DNA from: Defluviicoccus sp. | GTDB lineage: Bacteria; Pseudomonadota; Alphaproteobacteria; MPNO01 | NCBI GenBank assembly: GCA_028820505.1 | Contig: JAPPIT010000115.1 | Span: forward strand, 1 to 64,000 | DNA length: 64,000 nucleotides | Direction of reading: 5' to 3' | In this document: positions 39,481 to 49,725 of the stretch, piece after piece | Position numbering within the stretch: position 1 is the stretch's first letter | How the letters are laid out: every line of letters begins with the position of its first letter | Notes under the pieces: generated by a model | Told to the model about the DNA's origin: nothing | Database searches by the model: none | What the model saw: only the letters and a program-made list of their open reading frames with translations | Program-made: the position numbers and the translations under genes

Positions 39481-40598
39481 CGCCGTTCGTCCCCAATGCG
39501 CCGCCTGGTGAGGGCGAGCAGGAGTCCCATCGCGAAAGCCACAGCGATCAACGACGATCCGCCATAGGAAATGAAAGGAAGCGTCATCCCCTTGGCCGGC
39601 AGAAGCCTTAGCGAGGAACCCATGTGCACCACCGCCTGCAGTCCGAACTGGACCGCGAGTCCGGCGACGGCGACCATCACGAAGAGATTGGTTTCGCGGA
39701 GAGCGTGGGAGAGCCCCCGCAGCACCACGAAGGCGAACAAACCGAGGATGATGAGGCAGGCGACGAGGCCGAACTCCTCGCCCGCCACGGCGAAGATGAA
39801 GTCCGCATGACCGTCGGGCAGCACGCTCTTGATCGTGCCCTGACCGGGCCCGCGGCCGAGGAGGCCGCCGTTCATGAACGCCTGGAGCGACGTATCGACC
39901 TGGAAATTGTCGCCCGAGCTGGGATCGAGGAAGCGGTTTACCCGGCTGGCCACATGCGGAAGCAGCGCATAGGCCGCGACCGCCATGGCCCCCGCGCCCG
40001 CGGTGAGCGCCGCCGCCCACGGCAGCGACAGCCCGGCGATCAGGAGTTGCACGTACCAGGCGATCAGGATCACCGTCGCCATGCCGATATCCGGTTGCAG
40101 GAAGAGCAGGCCCAGGACGAGCACGACCAGAACCGTGGCCATGAGCCCCATCCTGGCGCTGCCGGTCTCGCGATACTGCGCGAGCAGCCAGGCGACCACG
40201 ACCGCGCAGGACGGCTTGACGAATTCGCTGGGCTGGACCGACAGCGGTCCGAAATCGATCCAGCGTCGCGCGCCCTTGGTTTCGGCGCCGAGTATGAGGG
40301 TCGCCGCCACGCCCGCCACGGCGAGCACGAGAACCGCGGCGGAGAGCCAGCGGGTGGGTCCGGGCGACAGGAGGGAGACGCCGAGCAGGACGGCGATGGC
40401 CAGCGGCAGATAGGCGATGTGGCGCCAGACGAGGTGATACGGATCGAGCTGGAGGCGCTCGGCCACCGGCGGGCTCGCCGCGAGCACAAGAAGCACCCCG
40501 ATCGCGAGCAGCAGGGTGAGCGCGGTCACGGTCCAGCGGTCGACGGTCCACCACCAGCGGCCCAGAACGGACGTATCGTTTCGGGCGAACGCGGTCAT
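39477..40598 (-). CDS. ftsW: Peptidoglycan polymerase FtsW
   Basis: SEDS-family glycosyltransferase that polymerises lipid II at the septum together with FtsI. The 373-aa protein has about ten transmembrane helices; seen are [26 protein letters not shown]-type [11 protein letters not shown], the large extracytoplasmic loop with [18 protein letters not shown], and [16 protein letters not shown] 40598 gives a short cytoplasmic tail and overlaps the murD stop by 4 bases. Confidence 0.97.
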   Translation of the reverse strand: MTAFARNDTSVLGRWWWTVDRWTVTALTLLLAIGVLLVLAASPPVAERLQLDPYHLVWRHIAYLPLAIAVLLGVSLLSPGPTRWLSAAVLVLAVAGVAATLILGAETKGARRWIDFGPLSVQPSEFVKPSCAVVVAWLLAQYRETGSARMGLMATVLVVLVLGLLFLQPDIGMATVILIAWYVQLLIAGLSLPWAAALTAGAGAMAVAAYALLPHVASRVNRFLDPSSGDNFQVDTSLQAFMNGGLLGRGPGQGTIKSVLPDGHADFIFAVAGEEFGLVACLIILGLFAFVVLRGLSHALRETNLFVMVAVAGLAVQFGLQAVVHMGSSLRLLPAKGMTLPFISYGGSSLIAVAFAMGLLLALTRRRIGDERR

Positions 40599-41968
40599 GG
40601 TACGCGCTCCCCGAGACTCTCGACGGCGGCGCGGAACGCATCGCCGCGCGCGGCGAAGGACGGCCATTGGTCGAACGAAGCGCAGGCGGGCGACAGCAGT
40701 ACCGTGGCCCCGGCGGGCCGCTCACGCTGCGCGTCGCGATGCGCGGCGTCGAGCGCGCGTGCGAGGTCGCCGCAGCGTTCGACCGGCGCGCGGCCGCCGA
40801 TCTCGTCCGCGAATGCGGCCTCGGCTTCGCCGGTCAGATAGGCGCGGCGGACCCGATGCAGTTCGGGGAGCACCGCCGCGAGACCGTCCGCCTTCGGCCG
40901 GCCGCCGGCAATCCAGTAGATCGCGCGGTAGCAGACCAGGGCGTTGCGGGCCGCTTCGGCGTTGGTGGCCTTGGAGTCGTTGACGTAGCGGACCCCGCCG
41001 ATGAAGGCGACGGTCTCCTGGCGGTGCGGCAGGCCGGGATAGGTTGCGAGCGCCGCGGCTGCCTCGGCCCGGGACAAGCCCAGCGAGCGGGCCGCAGCAA
41101 AGGCCGCGGCGGTGTTCTCGTGGTTATGGGCGCCGGGCAGGGTGTCGATGCGGGACAGGTCGGCGACGGGGCGATCGTCCTCGAACAGCGTGTCGTCGAG
41201 CACGGAGACGCCGCCGTCGACGCGACGTCCCACGGCGATCGGCACGAGGCGCCACCCGCCCCGCCCTTCCAGCTCGACGAGCACGGCGCGGCTCGCGTCG
41301 TCATCGGTACCGACGATGGCGACCTGTCCCCCGCCCGGCCTGTCGCGGAATATCCGCCGTTTCGCCGCGACGTAGCCCGCCAGATCGCCGTGCCGGTCGA
41401 TATGGTCGAGGCTGATGTTGAGGAGGACGGCGGTGTCGAACCGCATCCGGTCGATCAGGTCGAGCTGGTAGGACGAGCATTCGATCACGTAGATGCCGTC
41501 TCGACCCAGGGCGGGAAGCGAAAGCGCGGGCGGGCCGAGATTGCCGCCGACGGCGACCGTGCGGCCGGCTTCCGCGAGCAGGTGTCCCAGCAGCGCGGTG
41601 GTGGTCGACTTTCCGTTGGTGCCGGTGACGCCGACCATTCGCGCGTCGGGGACCGCCTCGCCCAGCAGTTCGATATCGCCGATGACGGGGCAGTCGGCCT
41701 GCCGGGCGCTGCGGACCACGGGATGCGGCTCGGGATGGGTCAGCGGGACGCCCGGGCTCAGCACCAGCGCGTCGAGACCGGGCCACTCCCAGGCCGCCGG
41801 TTCGCACAAGTCGATTCCCGCAGCGGCCCCGGCCCGGCGGGCAGCCGGCGCATCGTCCCATGCAACGACCGCCGCGCCGCTGTCCCGGAGGGCGCCCGCC
41901 GTCGCCAGCCCGGAGCTGCCGAGACCGAAGAGGGCGAGAGTCTGATTGCCGCGCGAGGGAATTCGCAT
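40595..41968 (-). CDS. murD: UDP-N-acetylmuramoylalanine-D-glutamate ligase
   Basis: Adds D-Glu to UDP-MurNAc-L-Ala. The 457-aa protein has ALFGLGSSGLATA at the N terminus, the ATP loop VTGTNGKSTTTALLG, NISLDHIDRHGD and YVNDSKATNAEAARNAL, the last being the MurD-specific Lys/Asp region. It is separated from mraY by 4 bases and overlaps ftsW by 4. Confidence 0.97.
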   Translation of the reverse strand: MRIPSRGNQTLALFGLGSSGLATAGALRDSGAAVVAWDDAPAARRAGAAAGIDLCEPAAWEWPGLDALVLSPGVPLTHPEPHPVVRSARQADCPVIGDIELLGEAVPDARMVGVTGTNGKSTTTALLGHLLAEAGRTVAVGGNLGPPALSLPALGRDGIYVIECSSYQLDLIDRMRFDTAVLLNISLDHIDRHGDLAGYVAAKRRIFRDRPGGGQVAIVGTDDDASRAVLVELEGRGGWRLVPIAVGRRVDGGVSVLDDTLFEDDRPVADLSRIDTLPGAHNHENTAAAFAAARSLGLSRAEAAAALATYPGLPHRQETVAFIGGVRYVNDSKATNAEAARNALVCYRAIYWIAGGRPKADGLAAVLPELHRVRRAYLTGEAEAAFADEIGGRAPVERCGDLARALDAAHRDAQRERPAGATVLLSPACASFDQWPSFAARGDAFRAAVESLGERVP

Positions 41969-41972
41969 CGGA

Positions 41973-43061
41973 TCAGCGCAGCTTGAGGGTGGACAGCCCG
42001 GCCAGCGCGAGCACCGCCGCGATGATCCAGAACCGTATGACGACGGTCGATTCCGCCCAGCCCTTCTGTTCGAAATGGTGGTGCAGCGGCGCCATGCGGA
42101 AGATCCGGCGCCCGGTGAGCCGGAACGAGACCACCTGGACGATGACCGACACCGCTTCGAGCACGAACAGCCCGCCGATGATGACCAGCACCAGCTCGTG
42201 CTTGGTGATCAGGCTCACCGCGGCCAGTGCGCCGCCCACGGAAAGCGCCCCGGTATCGCCCATGAAGACCATCGCCGGCGGCGCGTTGAACCACAGGAAG
42301 CCGAGCCCCGCGCCGACCAGCGCGCCGCAGAACACCGCGAGCTCGCCGGCGCCGCGGACGTAGTGGATTTGCAGATAGTTGGAGAAGACCGCGTTGCCGA
42401 CGAGGTAGGCGATCAGCGCGAAGCATGCGGCGGCGATCAGCGCCGGCATGATCGCGAGACCGTCGAGGCCGTCCGTGAGGTTGACCGCGTTGGACGTTCC
42501 GATCAGCACCAGCACCGCCCAGGGGAGGAAGAACCAGCCGAGCGGAACCAGCACTTCCTTGAGGAACGGCACGGTGAGCCCCATCGCGAGCGGCCCCGCC
42601 GTCGCCCGGGTCATCCAGTACGCGGCGACCGTTCCGACCGCGATCTGGGCGAGCAGCTTCATGCGCGCGGACATCCCGCCGCTCGACCGTCGGCTCACCT
42701 TGAGATAGTCGTCGACCAGACCGATCGCGCCGAAGCTCAGGGTCACGAACAACGCGATCCACACATACTGGTTGGCGAGATCGGCCCAGAGCAGCGTCGC
42801 CACCAGTATCGTCGAGAGGATCAGCACGCCGCCCATCGTCGGCGTGCCCTTCTTGGTCAGCAGGTGCGACGGCGGCCCGTCCTCGCGGATCGGCTGGCCC
42901 TCGCCCTGCCGCAGCTTGAGCCAGCGGATGAGGCCGGGGCCCAGGATCAGCGACAGGGCCAACGCGGTGACCGCCGCGCCTCCGGTCCTGAGCGTGATGT
43001 AGCGGATCAGGTTCAGGAGGCCGCCGTCGTCGGCGAAGGGAAGGAGCGCGTTGTACAGCAT
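41973..43061 (-). CDS. mraY: Phospho-MurNAc-pentapeptide transferase
   Basis: Makes lipid I by transferring phospho-MurNAc-pentapeptide to undecaprenyl phosphate. The start ATG 43061 gives [29 protein letters not shown], the standard N terminus, and 362 aa; the track start adds 18 residues from the gap behind murF. Motifs: [16 protein letters not shown] (catalytic Asp pair), [13 protein letters not shown] and [11 protein letters not shown]. Ten helices are evident. Confidence 0.97.
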   Translation of the reverse strand: MLYNALLPFADDGGLLNLIRYITLRTGGAAVTALALSLILGPGLIRWLKLRQGEGQPIREDGPPSHLLTKKGTPTMGGVLILSTILVATLLWADLANQYVWIALFVTLSFGAIGLVDDYLKVSRRSSGGMSARMKLLAQIAVGTVAAYWMTRATAGPLAMGLTVPFLKEVLVPLGWFFLPWAVLVLIGTSNAVNLTDGLDGLAIMPALIAAACFALIAYLVGNAVFSNYLQIHYVRGAGELAVFCGALVGAGLGFLWFNAPPAMVFMGDTGALSVGGALAAVSLITKHELVLVIIGGLFVLEAVSVIVQVVSFRLTGRRIFRMAPLHHHFEQKGWAESTVVIRFWIIAAVLALAGLSTLKLR

Positions 43062-43074
43062 GCCGGCGGCGCCC

Positions 43075-44496
43075 CTAGCTTCCCGCGGCCACGGCCTGCC
43101 GCGCGTCGACGGCATCCAGAAGCCGCGCGACGACGAGGTCCATCCGACTCGCGTTCGAGCCCTTGACCATCACCACGTCGCCCGGACCGACCGTCTCGGC
43201 GGCGGTGCGCGCCAGCGCCTCGCCGGTCTCCGCGGTCGCGCCCCGCATGCCGGCCGGCAGCCGGTCCAGCACCGCACGCATGTCGCCCGCCGCCATGACG
43301 GTGTCGACGCCGCTCTCCACCAGCGGGGCGGCAAGACCCTCGTGAAACGCCGCGGACTCGGGCCCGAGCTCCCGCATCGGACCGAGGATGGCGATCCTGC
43401 GGCCCGCGCCGCGGGGCGGAACCCGACCCAGGGTCTCGATCGCCGCCCGCATGGAGGCCGGGTTGGCGTTGTAGCTTTCGTCGATCAGCGTAAACGTCCC
43501 GCCGGCGCAGGAGACGCTGTGCGGTTTGCCGCGTCCCGGCAGCGGCGCGAGGGATCGCAGGCGCGCGGCGGCTTCCTCCGCATCCGCGCCGAGAGCCTCG
43601 ACCGCGGCAAGGACGGCGAGAGAATTGAGCACCCAGTGCCGGCCGGGAAGCGCCACCCGGTAGGCGATCCGGCGTCCGCAGATCTCGGCGGCGACGTCGC
43701 TGCCCTCCTCGTCGAACGAAACCTCGCGGGCGGCCGCGTCGGCGTCGGAAAGGCCGAACGAAACGATGCGAAGGTCGGGTCGGCGGGCCGCCGAGGCGCG
43801 CAGACGATCGAAGAACATGTTATCGCGGTTGAGCACGCAGGCGCCGCCCGGCTCGACGCCCGCGAAAATCTCGGCCTTCGCGTCGGCGACGGCCTCCAGG
43901 GACGGGAAGAACGCGATATGGGCGGCCTCGACATTGGTGATGACGGCGACGTGGGGGCGGACGAGGCGGGAGAGCGGCGCGATTTCGCCGGCGTGGTTCA
44001 TGCCGACCTCGAACGCGCCGAACGCGGAGCCGGGAGGCATTCGCGCGAGCGACAGGGGAACGCCCCAGAGGTTGTTGTAGCTGGCGGCGCTGGCGGAGAC
44101 CTCGCCCTGGCCGGCCAGCGCATGGCGCAGCGCTTCCTTCGTGCCGGTCTTGCCGGCGCTGCCGGTGACCGCCGCGACGCGGGCCGTGCTGCGGTCCCGT
44201 CCCCTGCGCCCGAGCGCGGTCAGTGCGTCGAGGGTGTCGTCGACGAGCAGAAGCGCCGCGTCCGTGCCGATGCCGTCGGGCCGGCGGTGCACGACGGCGG
44301 CGGCCGCTCCCGCGGAGAGAGCGGCCCCGACATAGTCGTGGCCGTCGTTCTCGGGACCCCTTATGGCGACGAACAGGTCGCCGGGATCGGCGGTCCGGCT
44401 GTCGATCGACACGCCGGACGCCATCCAGACGCCGGTCGCGCTGCCGCCGGTGACCTCGGCCGCTTCGGCGGATGTCCAGAGAGGGGTCCCGTTCAC
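43075..44496 (-). CDS. murF: UDP-MurNAc-tripeptide D-alanyl-D-alanine ligase
   Basis: Adds D-Ala-D-Ala to the UDP-MurNAc-tripeptide. The 473-aa protein has [18 protein letters not shown], the ATP loop [18 protein letters not shown] (SAGKT instead of NGKT, as is usual for MurF), [10 protein letters not shown] and [16 protein letters not shown]. The start is a GTG at 44496 in a GTGA overlap with the murE stop; the longer track ORF is spurious. A 13-base gap leads to mraY. Confidence 0.96.
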   Translation of the reverse strand: MNGTPLWTSAEAAEVTGGSATGVWMASGVSIDSRTADPGDLFVAIRGPENDGHDYVGAALSAGAAAAVVHRRPDGIGTDAALLLVDDTLDALTALGRRGRDRSTARVAAVTGSAGKTGTKEALRHALAGQGEVSASAASYNNLWGVPLSLARMPPGSAFGAFEVGMNHAGEIAPLSRLVRPHVAVITNVEAAHIAFFPSLEAVADAKAEIFAGVEPGGACVLNRDNMFFDRLRASAARRPDLRIVSFGLSDADAAAREVSFDEEGSDVAAEICGRRIAYRVALPGRHWVLNSLAVLAAVEALGADAEEAAARLRSLAPLPGRGKPHSVSCAGGTFTLIDESYNANPASMRAAIETLGRVPPRGAGRRIAILGPMRELGPESAAFHEGLAAPLVESGVDTVMAAGDMRAVLDRLPAGMRGATAETGEALARTAAETVGPGDVVMVKGSNASRMDLVVARLLDAVDARQAVAAGS

Positions 44497-45962
44497 GCGC
44501 CCACTCCCCCAAGCGCCCGCACCGCCTCGCGCACCGTCTCGGCATCGTCGAACGGGCGCGTGATGCAACCCGCGATCTGCCCCGTCTCGTGCCCCTTGCC
44601 GGCGACGACCAGCACGTCTTCCGCCGCGAGCTCCGCGATGGCGGTGCGGATCGCTTCGCCCCGGTCGCCGATCTCGATCGCGTCCGGGCATCCGGCGAGG
44701 ACTTCGCGCCGGATCGCGCCGGGGTCCTCCCCGCGCGGATTGTCGTCGGTGACGACGACCCGGTCGGCGAACCGGGCGGCCGCTTCGCCCATCAGCTGCC
44801 GCTTGCCTGGATCCCGGTCGCCGCCGCATCCGAAAACCGCGACGAGCGCCCCTGCGGCGTGGGGCCTCAACGCCTGCAACGCGTGGATCAGCGCGACCGG
44901 GGTGTGGGCGTAGTCGACGAAGATCGCGGCGCCCGTCGGGCTGCGTCCCACGGGCTGCATCCGCCCCGGCGGCGCTTCGAGCGTGCCGAGGGCGTCGATG
45001 GCGGCGCACGGGTCGTCGCCTCCGCCGACGACGAGACCCGCGGCGCAGAGCGCGTTGGCGATCTGGAACTCGCCGATCAGGCCGAAACGCTGCCGGCGGG
45101 TTTCGCCGAACGCGACGAGGTCCCCGACTTGGCCGTGGGGATCGGGCTCCACGGAGACCAGACGCAGCTCCCGGGCGTTGCGGCCGTAGTCGATGATGGG
45201 GCAGCCGCGCGCCCGGCAGGCTTCGGCGAGGAGCCCGTATTCCGGGCTGTCGGCGTTCAGCACGGCGGTGCCGCCCGGCGGGAGCAGCTCGTCGAACAGC
45301 CGCAGCTTGGCCGCGCGATAGGCGTCGAACGAAACGTGGTAATCGAGGTGATCGCGGGACAGGTTGGTGAAGCCGGCGGCGGCGAGCCGGAGGCCGTCGA
45401 GGCGGGATTGCGCCAACCCGTGGCTGGAGGCTTCGAGCGCCGCGCGTTCGACTCCCGCCCCGGCGAGCGCGGCGAGCTCGCGGTGCAGCGAAACGGGGTC
45501 GGGCGTCGTCAGGGCGCCGGCGCGGCGGCCCGACGGTCCGACGACGCCGAGCGTGCCGATCGCCGCCGCCGGCAAACCGATGGCGCCCCAGATCTGGCGG
45601 GCGAAAACGACCGCCGAGGTCTTGCCGTTGGTCCCCGTGACCGCGACGCAGGTCTCGGGCCGCTCGGGGTAGAAGCGCGCGCAGATCTCGGCGAGACGGC
45701 GGCGCGGCGCGGCGTCCACCACGACCTGCACCCGACCCGCGACGGCGTCGGCATCGGTCGCCTCCGGTACCAGGATCGCGGCCGCGCCGCGCGCGGCGGC
45801 ATCGTCGACGAAATACCGGCCGTCCGTCGCCAGGCCGGGCAGCGCGGCGAACAGGAATCCGGGACGGACCTCCCGCGAATCGCTGGTGACGCCCGTGATC
45901 TCGACATCGCCCGCCCGCGGCGAGCCGGGCATGTCGGGGCCGAGAAGGTCAACGAGACGCAA
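44493..45962 (-). CDS. murE: UDP-MurNAc-L-Ala-D-Glu:meso-diaminopimelate ligase
   Basis: Adds the third residue of the stem peptide. The 489-aa protein has SDSREVRPGFLFAALPG, the ATP loop VTGTNGKTSAVVF, LTTPDPVSLHRELAAL and the specificity motif DNPRGEDP; the DNPR form marks meso-diaminopimelate as substrate, not lysine. It overlaps ftsI by 14 bases and murF by 4. Confidence 0.97.
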   Translation of the reverse strand: MRLVDLLGPDMPGSPRAGDVEITGVTSDSREVRPGFLFAALPGLATDGRYFVDDAAARGAAAILVPEATDADAVAGRVQVVVDAAPRRRLAEICARFYPERPETCVAVTGTNGKTSAVVFARQIWGAIGLPAAAIGTLGVVGPSGRRAGALTTPDPVSLHRELAALAGAGVERAALEASSHGLAQSRLDGLRLAAAGFTNLSRDHLDYHVSFDAYRAAKLRLFDELLPPGGTAVLNADSPEYGLLAEACRARGCPIIDYGRNARELRLVSVEPDPHGQVGDLVAFGETRRQRFGLIGEFQIANALCAAGLVVGGGDDPCAAIDALGTLEAPPGRMQPVGRSPTGAAIFVDYAHTPVALIHALQALRPHAAGALVAVFGCGGDRDPGKRQLMGEAAARFADRVVVTDDNPRGEDPGAIRREVLAGCPDAIEIGDRGEAIRTAIAELAAEDVLVVAGKGHETGQIAGCITRPFDDAETVREAVRALGGVGA

Positions 45963-47667
45963 GCCTCCGGCTCCCTTCCTGGGCCTTTACGACCTCGAGT
46001 TGCATTCGACGCTCGATCTGCCGGGACCCTTCGTCGACCGGCTTGACCCCGAGCAGCGGGCCGATTCGGGCGACCGTCCTGCCGACCACCGGCGCCGCGA
46101 CCCATCCGCCGGTGGCGTAGCCACGGGTCTCGCTTGTGCCGCGCGGCCGGTCGAGCAGCGCGAGCACGACGTAGCGGGGCCGGTGCATGGGGAACGCGGC
46201 GACGAAGGAGGACAACAAGCGCTTCTCCCTGTATCCGCCCTTCCCCGCCTGTTCGGCGGTGCCCGTCTTGCCGCCGACGAGGTAACCGGCGGCCGCGGCC
46301 CTGGAGCCGGTTCCCTCGGCCACGACGAGCCGCATCAGGCGGCGCATCTTGTCGGACGTGGCGCGGGACAGCACCCGTTTGCCCTCCGGGCGCGCCTGCG
46401 GCTCGCGCTTGAGCAGGGTCGGCGCGTGAAGCGTTCCCCCGTTGACGACGGCCGCGACGGCGCTGGTGAGGTGGAGCGGTGAGACGGCGACCCCGTGACC
46501 GAACGAAACCGTCATGGTGTTGATTTGGCGCCAGCGGCGGGGAAACAGCGGGCGGCCGTTCTCGCCGATCTCGACGGGCGTCTTTCGAAACATTCCGAGA
46601 TCGGCGAGGAAGCGCCGCATCCTCTTGCCGCCGACCGCAATGCCCAGCTTGGCCGCGCCGATATTGGACGAATAGATGAAGACCTCCGGAACCGTCAGCA
46701 CCCGGGCCTTGGCATGGAAATCGCGGATCGTGAACCTGGCGATGCGGATCGGCCGGGTCGCGTCGATCCGGTCGGAGAGCGTTACCGCGCCGGCGTCCAG
46801 CGCCAGCGCGGTGCTGAGGATCTTGAAGGTCGAGCCCATCTCGTAGATGCCGAGCGTCGCCCGGTTGAAGCGCAGCTCGGCGCTCGCGGAATGCGCCCGG
46901 TTGGGATCGAAGTCGGGCAACGACACAACCGCGATCAGCTCGCCGTTCGCGGTGTCGAGCACGATACCGGCGGCGCCGACCGCGCGATGCCCGGTCATTG
47001 CCCTGGAGAGCTCGTTCCTGAGCACGTGCTGGACGCGTATATCGATGCTGAGGGAAAGCGAGCCGCTGCCTTCCCGGAGCTTGGTGTCGAATTGCCGCTC
47101 GATCCCGGCCAGCCCTTTTCCGTCAGGATCGGAAAACCCGACCACGTGCGCCGCGAGTCTTCCCATCGGATAGACCCTGCGCTGGTCCGGCTCCAGCACG
47201 AGGCCGGGGATCCCAAGGCGGAGGATCGCGTACTGCTCGTTGGGGGTCAGATGCCGCCGCAGCGAGACGTAGCGCTTGGCGACGCGCAGCCGCTCGGCGG
47301 CCCGTTTGCGGTCGAGGTCGGGCAGGACCTTCGCCAGCGCGTTTGCCGTCGCGTCGGCGTCGGAGATCCAGGCCGTGTTGGCGTAGAGCGCGGCGGTTCC
47401 GAGGCTGACGGCGAGGACGACGCCGTTGCGATCGGTGATCTCGGTCTTCGCGGCCGCGCCGCGCGCGATCTGGGTCGGCGGCGGGTCTCTCGGCTCGACG
47501 CCGGCCTGCAGCACCGCGACGTCGAACAGCCGGATGCCGATCGCGACGAAGGCGGCGGACAATACGGCGCCGGTCAGCAGAAGCCGGCCGCGCCCGACTT
47601 CGATCGCCCGCTTGCGGTCTCCGTCGAACCGCATGTCGGCGCCGCCATAGCGTACGCGATCGGTCAT
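45949..47667 (-). CDS. ftsI: Septal transpeptidase FtsI (PBP3)
   Basis: Class B penicillin-binding protein that crosslinks septal peptidoglycan together with FtsW. A single N-terminal helix (LLLTGAVLSAAFVAIGIRLF) is followed by the dimerisation domain (EITDRNGVVLAVSLGTAALYAN) and the transpeptidase domain with GSTFKI (catalytic Ser), YSSNIG and VGGKTGTAE. The length of 572 aa is typical. It overlaps ftsL by 4 bases and murE by 14. Confidence 0.97.
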   Translation of the reverse strand: MTDRVRYGGADMRFDGDRKRAIEVGRGRLLLTGAVLSAAFVAIGIRLFDVAVLQAGVEPRDPPPTQIARGAAAKTEITDRNGVVLAVSLGTAALYANTAWISDADATANALAKVLPDLDRKRAAERLRVAKRYVSLRRHLTPNEQYAILRLGIPGLVLEPDQRRVYPMGRLAAHVVGFSDPDGKGLAGIERQFDTKLREGSGSLSLSIDIRVQHVLRNELSRAMTGHRAVGAAGIVLDTANGELIAVVSLPDFDPNRAHSASAELRFNRATLGIYEMGSTFKILSTALALDAGAVTLSDRIDATRPIRIARFTIRDFHAKARVLTVPEVFIYSSNIGAAKLGIAVGGKRMRRFLADLGMFRKTPVEIGENGRPLFPRRWRQINTMTVSFGHGVAVSPLHLTSAVAAVVNGGTLHAPTLLKREPQARPEGKRVLSRATSDKMRRLMRLVVAEGTGSRAAAAGYLVGGKTGTAEQAGKGGYREKRLLSSFVAAFPMHRPRYVVLALLDRPRGTSETRGYATGGWVAAPVVGRTVARIGPLLGVKPVDEGSRQIERRMQLEVVKAQEGSRRLASR

Positions 47668-48032
47668 CGCTCATCCCTCCCGGAACTCGCGGAGACTTTC
47701 AGCGGGTCCGGCAAAGGCGGCAGCCAATCGGGATCCAGGCCGACGAACCCGGGCCGCGCGGCAAACGGCAGATCGGACACCCGCATCGTTTGCGCCGCCT
47801 CCGGCACGCGAAGGTCGAGGTGCCGGCGCGCCAGCGCCTCCAGCCGCCCGGGCCGGTTGAGATAGCTCCATTCGGCGCGCAACACGTGCAGCGCCTCCTG
47901 TTCTCGCGCGAGGTCGCGGTGGATGCCGGCGAGCCGGTCCTCGAGATCGTGAACCTCGGTCCCGACGACGATGGAAGCCGCGCCCATCGCCACGGCGAGG
48001 ACGGCGAACAGCACGGTCGAGCCTTTCCTCAT
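47664..48032 (-). CDS. ftsL: Cell division protein FtsL
   Basis: Small bitopic divisome protein that acts with FtsB and FtsQ to activate FtsWI. The 122-aa sequence has one N-terminal helix (TVLFAVLAVAMGAASIVVG), a coiled coil (VHDLEDRLAGIHRDLAREQEALHVLRAEWSYL, read in two parts) and the alphaproteobacterial FtsL hallmark LNRPGRLEALARRHLDL. Sequence similarity in this family is low, so the call leans also on its place between rsmH and ftsI with 4-base overlaps on both sides. Confidence 0.92.
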   Translation of the reverse strand: MRKGSTVLFAVLAVAMGAASIVVGTEVHDLEDRLAGIHRDLAREQEALHVLRAEWSYLNRPGRLEALARRHLDLRVPEAAQTMRVSDLPFAARPGFVGLDPDWLPPLPDPLKVSASSGRDER

Positions 48033-49000
48033 CCCGCCCTCCCGTGGGCTGTGGGGGTTTCCGTCCGCTCCGCGGCGCGCAACCGGGCCGACCGGGCGCG
48101 CGGGTTCGCCGCGACCTCGGCGGCGCTGGGGCGGGCCGCGCGGCGCCCGAGCAGGCGAAACCGCGCGGACCGCAAGGCCGCGTCGGAATCGGGCGCATGG
48201 CGGGAGGGCCGCGGGCGCGCATCCGAGCGTTCCACCAGGAAGCGCTTGACCGTGCGATCCTCGAGAGAGTGAAAGGTGACGACGGCCAGCCGTCCGCCCG
48301 GGCGGAGCAGCGTCTCGGCCGCGTTCAGACCGCGCGCGAGTTCGCCGAGCTCGTCGTTCAAATAGATGCGAAGCGCCTGGAAGGTTCTGGTGGCGGGGTC
48401 GATCCGATCGCGTCCGGCGCCCCCCGCCTGCCCGACCGCCCGGCGGACGATCCCGGCGAGCGCGCCGGTCCGCTCGATCCGGGCCTCGCGGCGCGCGTCC
48501 ACGATGGCTCGGGCGACCCGCCGGGCGCGGCGTTCCTCGCCGTAGTCGCGGATGATCCGCGCCAGGTTCTGCTCGGGCTCGCCGTTGACCACGTCGGCGG
48601 CGGTCCGCCCGGTCGAGGACATGCGCATGTCGAGCGGACCGTCGGCGGTGAACGAAAAACCGCGCTCGGCGGAATCGAGCTGCATCGAAGAGACGCCGAC
48701 GTCAAGCGCCACGCCGTCCACCCCGTCGATCCCGCGCGCCGCCAGGAGCGGCACCATGTCGCCATAGCAACCGGCGACGAACAGGAAGCGGTCGGCATAG
48801 CGCCGCCCGAGGGCCGCCGCCGCGGCCGCCGTCGCCGGGTCACGGTCGATGCCGCAGACCCGGCACCGGGCGCTGTCGAGGATCGCGCGGCTGTAGCCGC
48901 CCGCCCCGAACGTGCCGTCGACATATATCGCCCCGTCGCGCGGCGCTATCGCGGCAAGCACCCGATCGAGCATCACCGGCTTGTGGGCGGCTTCGGTCAT
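48029..49000 (-). CDS. rsmH: 16S rRNA (cytosine-1402-N4)-methyltransferase
   Basis: Methylates C1402 in the 16S decoding site. The 323-aa protein starts at ATG 49000 (MTEAAHKPVML); motifs are YVDGTFGAGGYSRAIL, GIDRDP, DLGVSS-type LDVGVSSMQLDSAERGFSF, LDMRM and VVTFHSLEDRTVKRF. The track extension upstream is a shadow of mraZ. It overlaps mraZ and ftsL by 4 bases each, as second gene of the dcw operon. Confidence 0.97.
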   Translation of the reverse strand: MTEAAHKPVMLDRVLAAIAPRDGAIYVDGTFGAGGYSRAILDSARCRVCGIDRDPATAAAAAALGRRYADRFLFVAGCYGDMVPLLAARGIDGVDGVALDVGVSSMQLDSAERGFSFTADGPLDMRMSSTGRTAADVVNGEPEQNLARIIRDYGEERRARRVARAIVDARREARIERTGALAGIVRRAVGQAGGAGRDRIDPATRTFQALRIYLNDELGELARGLNAAETLLRPGGRLAVVTFHSLEDRTVKRFLVERSDARPRPSRHAPDSDAALRSARFRLLGRRAARPSAAEVAANPRARSARLRAAERTETPTAHGRAG

Positions 49001-49467
49001 GCGCCGCCTCCGTTTTCGATGCGCCGGCGCAGCGCGTCGATCGCCCGGTCTTCGTGGTCTCGGAACGCCTCGGGCGCCCAGATTTCGAACCGGTTGCCGC
49101 GCCCTACAAAGGTCGCCCGGTCCGAGATACCCGCGTGGTCCGCCAGTGCGGGCGGGATCACGATGCGGCCCTCGCCGTCGAAGGGCAGTTCGTGGGCCAT
49201 AGCCATGATGGTCTCGAACACGCTGTCGCCGCCGCCGAGCAGGACCCGCTCGAAGTCGTCGCCCTCCATGGACCGGCTCAGGTGTCTGCTGTTGAGCTGG
49301 TAAAACACGTCGCGGCTGAAGGCGTCGATCGCGTGCTGGCGCAAAGAGCGATAGACGACAAGCCCCGCGAAGCTCGATCCCGCGAGCGCCGCGCGGAAGG
49401 GCGCCGGAACCGAGACGCGCTTTTTCCGGTCGACCTTGTTCACGTATGTCGACAGAAACGCGGTCAA
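48997..49467 (-). CDS. mraZ: Transcriptional regulator MraZ
   Basis: DNA-binding repressor of the dcw cluster in several bacteria, forming a ring of AbrB-like SpoVT folds. The 156-aa sequence shows the two tandem repeats: KVDRKKRVSVPAPFRAAL in the first half and FDGEGRIVIPPALADHAGI in the second, each with the DxxxR pattern that binds DNA. It is the first gene of the - strand operon. Candidate binding boxes for it lie 85-130 bases upstream of its start. Confidence 0.95.
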   Translation of the reverse strand: MTAFLSTYVNKVDRKKRVSVPAPFRAALAGSSFAGLVVYRSLRQHAIDAFSRDVFYQLNSRHLSRSMEGDDFERVLLGGGDSVFETIMAMAHELPFDGEGRIVIPPALADHAGISDRATFVGRGNRFEIWAPEAFRDHEDRAIDALRRRIENGGGA

Positions 49468-49550
49468 ACCCTTCCCTCCAAGCCGTCCATGGCGCGGTCG
49501 CGTCGCTCACGACCGGCGCCCCACGCTCGACCTGCCGGACTCCGGCAGTA

Positions 49551-49596
49551 ATGGGACAGACTGCCCTATCATGGGATAAGATGGGTGTCAATGGGA
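49551..49596 (-). promoter_or_regulatory. MraZ-type operator boxes over the mraZ promoter
   Basis: On the + strand, ATGGGA occurs at 49551, 49571 and 49591 and ATGGGT at 49581, that is, on an exact 10-base grid with one degenerate position (CTGCCC at 49561). MraZ is known to bind TGGGN repeats separated by 5 bases, which gives the same 10-base step. A TTGACA on the - strand (49591-49586) sits inside the array and could be the mraZ -35; the -10 region at 17 bases (TAGGGC) is weak. The boxes point away from mraZ. Confidence 0.7.
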
Positions 49597-49725
49597 AGAA
49601 TGGCAACACTTAATGCAGAACTTTATTGTCAATCGTTATAAGAAAACGGTTCTAACGCACGAGACTCGCTGGGAAAGTCGGCATCCGTGGGGTCACGGTC
49701 GAGAGTGGCCTGATAATTTGTCTCA

